A stretch of DNA of 5,558 bases from Akkermansia muciniphila (GTDB lineage: Bacteria > Verrucomicrobiota > Verrucomicrobiia > Limisphaerales > SXTU01): assembly GCA_945872195.1 (NCBI GenBank), contig CAMBZO010000199.1, positions 1 through 5,558 of the forward strand, given 5' to 3'. The notes beneath the pieces are model-generated. The model saw nothing but the letters and a program-made list of their open reading frames with translations, made no database searches and had not been told where the DNA came from. Every line of letters starts with the position of its first letter. Position 1 is the stretch's first letter. Positions 1-5,558 of the stretch are shown in pieces. The translations under genes and the position numbers were made by a program.

Positions 1-3000
1 GCGCTTCAGCGCCTGCCGGTGCGCGAGCTGCCGGACATTGACCCGCCCATCGTCAGCGTCACGACCGTCTATCCGGGCGCGAACGCCGCGGTCGTCGAGA
101 CCGAGGTCACGGAGCGGCTGGAGGAGGAGATTAACAACATCGAGGGCATCAAGACGCTCACCAGCCAGAGCCGCGAGGAGGTCAGCAACATCACCATCGA
201 GTTCGACCTCTCGCGCGAGATTGACCTCGCCGCGCAGGACGTGCGTGACCGCGTCGCCCGCGTGCGCGGCAAGCTGCCCCAGACCATCCTGGAACCCATC
301 GTCGCCAAGCAGGACGCCGACGCGCAGGCCGTCATCTGGATTGGCGTCAACAGCGCGCAGTTCAGCCCGCTGGAGCTCACGCAGCTCGCGGAGAAGCAAA
401 TCAAGAACCGGCTCCAGACCATTCGTGGTGTGTCGGGCGTCATCATTGGCGGCGAACAACGCTTCGCCATCCGCCTCTGGCTCGACTCGGAGAAGATGGC
501 CGCGCACCAACTCACCGTGCTGGAGGTGGAGCGCGCGTTGAAGCAGCAGAACGTCGAACTGCCCAGCGGGCGCGTCGAAAACCTCGACCGCGAGATGACC
601 ATCCAGACGCGCGGCGAGCTGAAGACTCCCGCGCAGTTCAACAACCTCGTCGTCAAGAACGACGGCGTGAAGCTTGTCCGCCTCCGCGACATCGGCGAGG
701 CCAAGGCCGGCGTCGAGAACGAGCGCACCATCGCGCGCAACAACGGCCGCCCGTGCATCTTCCTCGGCATCGTTAAGCAGTCCAAGGCCAACACCGTCGA
801 GGTCGCGCGCGCGGTGAAGGAGGAGGTCGCCCGCATCCGCGAGACCCTCCCGCCGGGCATTGAGATGGTCTTCAACTACGACGAGTCCATCTTCGTCGAG
901 GCGTCCATCGCGGAGGTCTGGAACACGCTCGGCGTCGCCTTCGCACTGGTCGTCATCCTCATCTGGGTTTTCCTTGGCAGCGTGCGCTCGACGCTCATCC
1001 CCGCCGTGGCGATTCCCGTCTCCATCATCGGCACCTTCGCCATCCTCCAAGCCTTCGGCTACTCGGTGAACATGCTCACCATGCTCGCGCTGGTGCTCGC
1101 CATCGGCGTGGTCGTGGACGACGCCATCGTGGTGCTGGAGAATATCTACCGCCACATCGAGGCGGGCATGACGCCGATGGCGGCCGCGAAGAAGGGCATG
1201 GATGAAATCTCCTTCGCCGTCATCACCATCACGCTCTCGCTCATCGTCGTGTTCCTGCCGCTGGCCTTCCTCAAGGGCGCGACGGGCCGGCTCTTCATGG
1301 AGTTCGCCGTCGCCGTCTGCGGGGCCGTCGCGGTCTCGGCGTTCGTCGCGCTGTCGCTCTCGCCGATGCTCGCGGCGCGCGTGTTGAAACCCATTGCGGC
1401 CAACCACAAGAAAGTTTTCTTCCTGCGCTGGTTTGATGCAGTGCTCGGTTGGTTCACGCGGCTCTATGGCACCGTGCTGCGCGGGCTGGTGCGGCTCGTG
1501 TCTGCCGTCCTGCGGCCCTTCGTGGCGCTCGGCTGGTTCGGACGCGCGGTGGCGTTCATCGGCACACTCGCCGCGCTCGGGGCGTTCGCGTGGGTGCTGA
1601 ACGTGCCGCTGCTCGGTAAGCTGGAAGGCGAGTTCCTGCCCGAGGAAGACAAAGGCCGACTGCTGTGCTTCGTCTTCGCGCCGGAGGGTTCCACCAGCGA
1701 ATACACCGACCGGCAGGTGAAGGAGATGGAGGCTATTATCAAAGACGTGCCCGAGGTGGAAGCGTTCGGCTCCATCATCGCCTTCGCGCTCAACGGCCCC
1801 GGCCAGGCGAACGCCGCCATCCTCTTCGTCCGGCTGAAGGACCACAAAGAGCGCACGCGCAACGTCCGTGAAATCGTGAACGGCCCCGGCGGCTTGCGCA
1901 TGAAGCTCTTCAACGAGGTCGAGGGCGCCATCGCCGTGCCGAACATTCCCAAGGCGATTGGCCGCGGCTTCGGCGCGCCCTTCCAGCTCGTCATCCAAGC
2001 GCAGGACCTCGACGCGTTGAACGGCTACGTCAACGAACTGCTCGGCAAGCTTCGGTCCGAAAGTTATCTCGTGAACGTCCGCTCCAGTTTCGAGGTCACG
2101 AAGCCCGAGCTGCGCCTCGACGTGGACCGCGACCGCGCCGCCGCGCTCGGGGTCAGCATCGAGGACGTGTCGCGCACGCTGCAAATCCTCTTCGGCGGCC
2201 TCGACCTCAGCCGCGTGAAGCTCGACGGCAAGCAGTATCAAGTCATCACGCAGCTCCAGCGCTCCTCCCGCCTCACTCCGCAGGACCTCGACCGGCTCTA
2301 CGTGCGGAACAAGGACGGGCAGCTCATTCAACTCAGCGCCATCGTGCGCCGCGAAACAGGCAGCGCGCCGAATGTCGTCGAGCATTTCAACCGCATGCGC
2401 AGCGCGACGATTTCTGGTTCCCTCAACGGCGTCCCACTCGGCACGGCGATTGACCGCGTCGAGGCATTGGTGAAAGCGGACTTGCCCCCCGGCTTTCTCT
2501 ACGACTGGACGGGCGAATCGAAGGAATTCAAGAACGCGTGGCAGGAGTTCCTCGTCGTGCTCGTGCTCGCGCTCATCATCACCTACATGGTGCTGGCCGC
2601 GCAGTTCGAGAGCTTCCTGCATCCGCTCACCGTGCTGCTGTCCGTGCCGCTCGCGGGCGTCGGCGCGCTCGGCCTGCTGTGGCTCGTGGACTATCTCGGG
2701 AAGACCGGCGTCATCAAGGAAGTGCCGGCGATGAACATCAATCTGTTCAGCCTCATCGGCTTCGTGCTGCTCGTCGGGCTGGTCACGAAGAACGCAATCT
2801 TGCTCGTCGAGTTTGCCAACCAAGAAGTCGAGAAGGGCGTGGACCCGCGCGAGGCCATCGTGAACGCGGGCACCGTGCGCCTGCGGCCCATCCTGATGAC
2901 GGCGCTCTCGACCATCGCGGGCATCATCCCCATCGCCATCGGCATGGGCGCTGGCGCGGAGAGCCGCCGCCCGATGGGCGTGTGCGTCATCGGCGGCATG

Positions 3001-3141
3001 GTGAGCAGCACGTTCCTGACGCTGTTCGTGGTGCCGATGGTCTATACCGCGTTCAGTGCCGTGGCGGGGAAGTTCTCGAAGCCCGCTCCCGTGACGGCTC
3101 CGTCCCCTGCCCCGCCCGCTGAGGCGATTCCGGCAAAGTAG
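1..3141 (+). CDS. RND-family (HAE1/AcrB-type) multidrug efflux pump, inner-membrane subunit, 5'-truncated by the window edge
   Basis: This is a proton-driven inner-membrane transporter of the AcrB/MexB type, which exports hydrophobic or amphipathic compounds through a trimer docked to a periplasmic adaptor and an outer-membrane channel. The frame is open from base 1 (codons ALQRLPVRELPDIDPP), so the GTG at 19 is internal; about 25 residues with the first membrane helix are missing. Counting codons from base 1, the first periplasmic porter domain is followed by helices at about 306-328, 332-352, 357-380, 403-425 and 431-460, then a long linker, TM7 at ~517-537, a second porter domain with FLPEEDKG (545-552), and helices at ~850-872, 875-898, 913-937, 962-983 and 993-1018. 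The proton-relay residues are present: Asp373-Asp374 (VVDDAIVVLEN), Lys930 (TKNAILLVEF) and Arg962 (RPILMT). The C-terminus is a Pro/Ala-rich tail. The substrate cannot be told from sequence. The adaptor gene is probably upstream (inference). Family assignment is firm. Confidence 0.96.
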   Translation, partial: ALQRLPVRELPDIDPPIVSVTTVYPGANAAVVETEVTERLEEEINNIEGIKTLTSQSREEVSNITIEFDLSREIDLAAQDVRDRVARVRGKLPQTILEPIVAKQDADAQAVIWIGVNSAQFSPLELTQLAEKQIKNRLQTIRGVSGVIIGGEQRFAIRLWLDSEKMAAHQLTVLEVERALKQQNVELPSGRVENLDREMTIQTRGELKTPAQFNNLVVKNDGVKLVRLRDIGEAKAGVENERTIARNNGRPCIFLGIVKQSKANTVEVARAVKEEVARIRETLPPGIEMVFNYDESIFVEASIAEVWNTLGVAFALVVILIWVFLGSVRSTLIPAVAIPVSIIGTFAILQAFGYSVNMLTMLALVLAIGVVVDDAIVVLENIYRHIEAGMTPMAAAKKGMDEISFAVITITLSLIVVFLPLAFLKGATGRLFMEFAVAVCGAVAVSAFVALSLSPMLAARVLKPIAANHKKVFFLRWFDAVLGWFTRLYGTVLRGLVRLVSAVLRPFVALGWFGRAVAFIGTLAALGAFAWVLNVPLLGKLEGEFLPEEDKGRLLCFVFAPEGSTSEYTDRQVKEMEAIIKDVPEVEAFGSIIAFALNGPGQANAAILFVRLKDHKERTRNVREIVNGPGGLRMKLFNEVEGAIAVPNIPKAIGRGFGAPFQLVIQAQDLDALNGYVNELLGKLRSESYLVNVRSSFEVTKPELRLDVDRDRAAALGVSIEDVSRTLQILFGGLDLSRVKLDGKQYQVITQLQRSSRLTPQDLDRLYVRNKDGQLIQLSAIVRRETGSAPNVVEHFNRMRSATISGSLNGVPLGTAIDRVEALVKADLPPGFLYDWTGESKEFKNAWQEFLVVLVLALIITYMVLAAQFESFLHPLTVLLSVPLAGVGALGLLWLVDYLGKTGVIKEVPAMNINLFSLIGFVLLVGLVTKNAILLVEFANQEVEKGVDPREAIVNAGTVRLRPILMTALSTIAGIIPIAIGMGAGAESRRPMGVCVIGGMVSSTFLTLFVVPMVYTAFSAVAGKFSKPAPVTAPSPAPPAEAIPAK

Positions 3142-3143
3142 TC

Positions 3144-3713
3144 ATGGAAATGCTCCGTGCTCCTGTGCCAGCCGACTGGCTGCCGCGCGTGCTGGCGAAC
3201 TTGCCCGCCGTGCTTGTGGACCATGCGCATCTCGAACGCAAGGCCGCCACCACCGCCATCACGCTGGAGCGCTACTGCGACCTCTTCGGGCGCGTGGAGG
3301 AGCTCAACGCCATCGCCATCGAGGAGATGCAGCACTTCCAACTCGTGCTCGCGCTCCTCAAGCGGCGTGGCATCCCATTCGCGCAGCCTCATCCCAGCCC
3401 GTGGATTTCCGGCCTCATGCACGCGATGCGGAAGGGCATGCGGTTGCAGGTCATCGACCATCTCATCTGCTGCGCGATCATCGAGGGCCGAAGCTGTGAG
3501 AAGTTCCAGATCCTCTCCCGTGAACTGACGCACGACCCGGAGCTCGCTGCGTTCTACGGCAGTCTTGTCGAGTCCGAGGGCAACCACTACGCCACCTACC
3601 TCCTCATGGCCCGCGCGATTAACGCCGCTGAGACTGCGCGCCGCCTCGACTTCTTCCTCGATCTTGATGCGGAACTCATCCGCCAGCCGCACGACTTGGC
3701 GATTCTGCACTGA
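3144..3713 (+). CDS. miaE: tRNA-(ms2io6A) hydroxylase MiaE, ferritin-like diiron enzyme
   Basis: MiaE is a cytoplasmic, O2-dependent diiron monooxygenase that hydroxylates the isopentenyl side chain of 2-methylthio-N6-isopentenyladenosine at tRNA position 37, after MiaA and MiaB have acted. The 189-residue protein is all-helical with the expected ligand pattern: Glu31 in DHAHLERKAA, Glu61 and His64 in EEMQHF, Glu114 in IEGRSCEKF, and Glu145 and His148 in ESEGNHYATYL. The spacing of the two ExxH pairs and the RSCE(K/R)F motif fit MiaE better than a generic ferritin or rubrerythrin. The length suits the shorter bacterial forms; the Salmonella enzyme is longer, near 270 residues. ATG 3144 follows the pump stop codon by two bases; ATG 3150 (Met3) is an alternative start. 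No good Shine-Dalgarno sequence lies at proper spacing (a GAGG at 3121-3124 is too far), so translation probably depends on coupling to the pump gene. Function in this host is inferred from homology only. Confidence 0.88.
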   Translation: MEMLRAPVPADWLPRVLANLPAVLVDHAHLERKAATTAITLERYCDLFGRVEELNAIAIEEMQHFQLVLALLKRRGIPFAQPHPSPWISGLMHAMRKGMRLQVIDHLICCAIIEGRSCEKFQILSRELTHDPELAAFYGSLVESEGNHYATYLLMARAINAAETARRLDFFLDLDAELIRQPHDLAILH

Positions 3714-3731
3714 TGCCGCCGGGTGCGCGCC
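3714..3731. other. 18-base convergent intergenic junction
   Basis: This is the only non-coding DNA between the miaE stop (TGA, plus strand) and the mutase stop (TGA, minus strand). It is GC-rich and holds no T-run on either strand. The only pairing I see is a weak GGTG (3722-3725) with CACC (3735-3738), which reaches into the mutase gene. A classic intrinsic terminator is therefore not supported for either operon. Confidence 0.7.
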
Positions 3732-5150
3732 TCACACCTGCTTGGTCAAACTCACTCCCAGCTTCAGCAGCTTCTGCACGTCTGCATCCGATTGCGCCTC
3801 CGCGTAGATGCGCAGGATGGGTTCGGTGCCGGAGCCGCGCAGCATGAGCCATGAGCCGTCTGCACCGCAGAACTTCACACCGTCGTAGCTCTTCACTTCC
3901 TTGAGCTTGGACTTGTTCAACTTGTCGGGCGGGTGCGTTTTGCAGAACTGCATCAACGCAGCGCGTTTCTCCAGCGGGAAGCGCGTGTCGATGCGCCCGT
4001 AGCGGTGTGGGCCGTAGTCCTTCTCCAGTTGCGCGAGCAGCTTGGTCAGGGGCTTGCGCTCGGTGGCGAGCAGCTCCAGCAGCATCAGTCCGGCAAGAAT
4101 CCCATCGCGCTCCGGGACATGGCCGGGGAAGCCGATGCCGCCGCTTTCCTCGAAGCCGAGCAGCACGCCACCCTTGATGATCTCGCTCGCGATGTATTTG
4201 AAGCCAACGCCGGTCTCGACCAGTTCCAGGCCGAGCGCGGCGCACATCTTGTCCACCATGCTCGTCGTGGTCAGGGCTTTCACCACGCGGCCCTTCTGGC
4301 CTTTGTTGACGGCGTAATGGCGGAGGAGGAGGCAGATGAGTTGGTGCGTGGAGAGCGGGCTGCCGCGCCCGTCCATGCCGCCCACGCGGTCGGCGTCGCC
4401 GTCGGTGACGAGGCAGAGGTCGTGCGGGTGCCGGGCGAGATAGGCCATGCTGCGGCCGTAGTTCTTCGCGATGGGCTCGGGGTTGATCCCGCCGAAGAAG
4501 GGGTCGTGCGCGGCGTTGAGCGTGGTGACTTTGCAAGTGGTGCCGGCCAGCAGGCGGTCGAAGCAGCCGGCGCCCACGCCGAAGAGGGCTTCGTGGGCGA
4601 ACTTGAGCTTCGACTTCGCGATGAGCGGGAAGTTCACGAGCTTCTTCAACGCCGCATAGTAGGGCGGGCAGATGTCCTTCACCGTGATGTGGCCGGACTT
4701 CACGGCCTCGGCTAAGGGCATGGCCTGAACGGGGGACTTGTTCAGCCGCGCCTCCACTCCGGTGCAAACTTCCGGCGGGGCGGAGCCGCCGAAGTGGGCC
4801 TTGAGTTTGAAGCCGTTGAAGATCGCGGGGTTGTGGCTCGCGGTGATCATCACGCCGCCGATGCCGCCCTGCTTCTTCACCGTCCACGAGACGGCGGGCG
4901 TGGGCGTGGGGCGGTCGGTCAGCGTGACGATGAAGCCGTTCGCCGCAAGAATCTCCGCCGTGCGCTGGGCAAACTGCTCGGAGAGGAAGCGCCGATCATA
5001 GCCGACCACGGCGTGGTTCGTGACGCCGGCGACCGAGTTCGCGTTCCAGTAATCCGCGGTGGCTTGGGCGACGCGGCTGAGGTTCTCGAAGGTGAAGTCT
5101 TCCGCGATGACAGCGCGCCAACCGTCGGTTCCGAATTTTATTTTGGCCAT
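3732..5150 (-). CDS. Phosphoglucomutase/phosphomannomutase-family alpha-D-phosphohexomutase
   Basis: This cytoplasmic Mg2+-dependent enzyme moves a phosphate between C1 and C6 of a hexose (glucose and/or mannose) through a phosphoserine and a bisphosphorylated intermediate. All four domain signatures are present and in order over 472 residues: an N-terminal FGTDGWR (6-12); the active-site loop TASHNP (103-108) with phosphoserine Ser105; the metal loop DGDADR (250-255) with Asp250, Asp252 and Asp254; the sugar-binding loop GFEESGG (332-338); and the C-terminal phosphate-binding loop RGSGTEP (438-444). The length is normal for the family and the gene looks intact. The EESGG sugar loop differs from the GEQSGH typical of GlmM, so a glucosamine mutase is less likely; the choice between glucose and mannose is not decidable here. 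ATG at 5150-5148 gives the conserved MAKIKFGTDGWR start. The 30 bases upstream lack a clear Shine-Dalgarno sequence. It lies directly downstream of rpe on the same strand, suggesting an operon of sugar-phosphate enzymes. Confidence 0.95.
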   Translation of the reverse strand: MAKIKFGTDGWRAVIAEDFTFENLSRVAQATADYWNANSVAGVTNHAVVGYDRRFLSEQFAQRTAEILAANGFIVTLTDRPTPTPAVSWTVKKQGGIGGVMITASHNPAIFNGFKLKAHFGGSAPPEVCTGVEARLNKSPVQAMPLAEAVKSGHITVKDICPPYYAALKKLVNFPLIAKSKLKFAHEALFGVGAGCFDRLLAGTTCKVTTLNAAHDPFFGGINPEPIAKNYGRSMAYLARHPHDLCLVTDGDADRVGGMDGRGSPLSTHQLICLLLRHYAVNKGQKGRVVKALTTTSMVDKMCAALGLELVETGVGFKYIASEIIKGGVLLGFEESGGIGFPGHVPERDGILAGLMLLELLATERKPLTKLLAQLEKDYGPHRYGRIDTRFPLEKRAALMQFCKTHPPDKLNKSKLKEVKSYDGVKFCGADGSWLMLRGSGTEPILRIYAEAQSDADVQKLLKLGVSLTKQV

Positions 5151-5180
5151 AGAGCAAAGGGTGCCCGCGGATAAAGCGGA
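5151..5180 (-). other. rpe-mutase intergenic spacer
   Basis: This 30-base spacer lies between the rpe stop and the mutase ATG on the minus strand. It is too short for a likely independent promoter plus leader, and neither a GGAGG-like ribosome binding site nor a terminator hairpin is visible. This supports co-transcription of the two genes. Confidence 0.55.
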
Positions 5181-5558
5181 CTACACAGATAGAGGCAAGC
5201 TGGCGGCATCCGGCTTCTCACACTGCAAGTCTGCCAGCGCCGGGTCGTTCTTCTCCGCAAGGCCGCGCATCTTTTTGACCGCCGCCTTGAGGCTGTGCTG
5301 GCCGAAGATGCCCGTGCCACTCACGAAGACGTCCGCGCCCGCGCGGGCGCATTCGCCCACGGTGCCGAAGGTGATGCCGCCGTCCACCTCGATGTGATAA
5401 TCGAGGCCGAGTTCGCGCTTCCACACGGCGGCTTGCTGGATCTTCGGCACGCACTCGTGGATGAAGGGCTGGCCGCCGAAGCCAGGGTTCACCGTCATCA
5501 CCAGCAGCAGGTCAATGTGGTCGAGGAACGGCCGGACATTCTCGATGGCCGTGGGCGG
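5181..5558 (-). CDS. rpe: Ribulose-phosphate 3-epimerase, C-terminal part (5' end beyond the window)
   Basis: The enzyme interconverts D-ribulose 5-phosphate and D-xylulose 5-phosphate in the pentose phosphate pathway (and the Calvin cycle where present), using a metal-dependent TIM barrel. The visible 125 codons cover the last barrel strands. The frame is open to the window edge (PPTAIENVRPFLDHIDLLLV precedes the signature), so the GTG at 5501 is internal and roughly 110 N-terminal residues are missing. Counting from the edge, the family signature MTVNPGFGGQ is at 21-30, the catalytic-Asp motif EVDGGI at 57-62 (Asp59), and the phosphate-binding SGTGIFG at 80-86. The N-terminal metal ligands lie outside the window. 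After the last helix (about residue 103) there is a tail of some 22 residues ending in LPLSV with no recognised motif, longer than I would expect for the family. The gene precedes the phosphohexomutase by 30 bases and is probably its operon partner. Identity is secure. Confidence 0.95.
   Translation of the reverse strand, partial: PPTAIENVRPFLDHIDLLLVMTVNPGFGGQPFIHECVPKIQQAAVWKRELGLDYHIEVDGGITFGTVGECARAGADVFVSGTGIFGQHSLKAAVKKMRGLAEKNDPALADLQCEKPDAASLPLSV

Noticed and set aside
19..21. GTG as a possible start of the RND pump
   Set aside because: The frame is open to base 1 and the upstream codons (ALQRLP) match the conserved end of the first membrane helix region, so the real start lies before the window.
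69..875. 268-residue open frame antisense to the pump
   Set aside because: Ser/Arg/Thr-rich composition with no recognisable domain, lying opposite well-conserved RND porter sequence; typical of GC-rich shadow frames.
3121..3126. GAGGCG as the ribosome binding site of miaE
   Set aside because: It ends about 18 bases before the ATG, well beyond normal spacing, and lies within the pump's last codons.
3042..3710. 222-residue open frame antisense covering all of miaE
   Set aside because: No recognisable motif, and the plus-strand frame has the complete diiron ligand set of MiaE.
3722..3738. GGTG/CACC inverted repeat at the convergent junction as a terminator
   Set aside because: Only four base pairs with a nine-base loop and no U-run on either strand.
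3933..4715. 260-residue plus-strand open frame opposite the mutase
   Set aside because: Ala/Glu/Val-rich reverse-complement shadow of the conserved mutase frame, with no family motifs.
3676..4887. 403-residue open frame on the same strand as the mutase but in another frame
   Set aside because: Arg/Pro/His-rich low-complexity translation with no domain; the overlapping frame carries all phosphohexomutase signatures.
5499..5501. GTG as a possible start of a short 106-residue protein on the minus strand
   Set aside because: It falls inside a conserved barrel strand of ribulose-phosphate epimerase and the frame continues to the window edge.

Overview
This is a GC-rich bacterial window, almost entirely coding, with four recognisable genes in two convergent pairs. 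Third codon positions are dominated by G and C, which also creates long spurious open frames on the opposite strands. The protein sequences look like those of a Gram-negative organism: there is an inner-membrane RND pump of the type that works with a periplasmic adaptor and an outer-membrane channel. From the general style of the RND pump and the phosphohexomutase I would guess a Verrucomicrobiota-like or similar PVC-group lineage. That is inference from memory and is low confidence.

Plus strand, left half: the window opens inside a large RND (HAE1-type) efflux pump gene that lacks only its first ~25 codons and ends at 3141. Two bases later starts a 189-residue diiron protein that I recognise as MiaE, the tRNA-(ms2io6A) hydroxylase. 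The spacing suggests co-transcription and probably translational coupling, although the two functions are not obviously related.

Minus strand, right half: reading from the right edge, the 3' part of ribulose-phosphate 3-epimerase (rpe, 5558 to 5181) is followed after 30 bases by a complete phosphoglucomutase/phosphomannomutase-family gene (5150 to 3732). These two sugar-phosphate enzymes probably form an operon joining the pentose phosphate pathway to hexose 1-phosphate/6-phosphate interconversion, and hence to glycogen or cell-envelope sugar synthesis.

The two pairs converge with only 18 bases between the stop codons of miaE and the mutase, and no intrinsic terminator is visible there. I found no RNA genes, mobile elements, CRISPR arrays, notable repeats or convincing promoters. 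The window looks like ordinary chromosomal housekeeping plus an efflux system. I do not see evidence for an undescribed biological system; the points worth a second look are modest (gene pairing, insertions in the pump, the terminator-less convergent junction).
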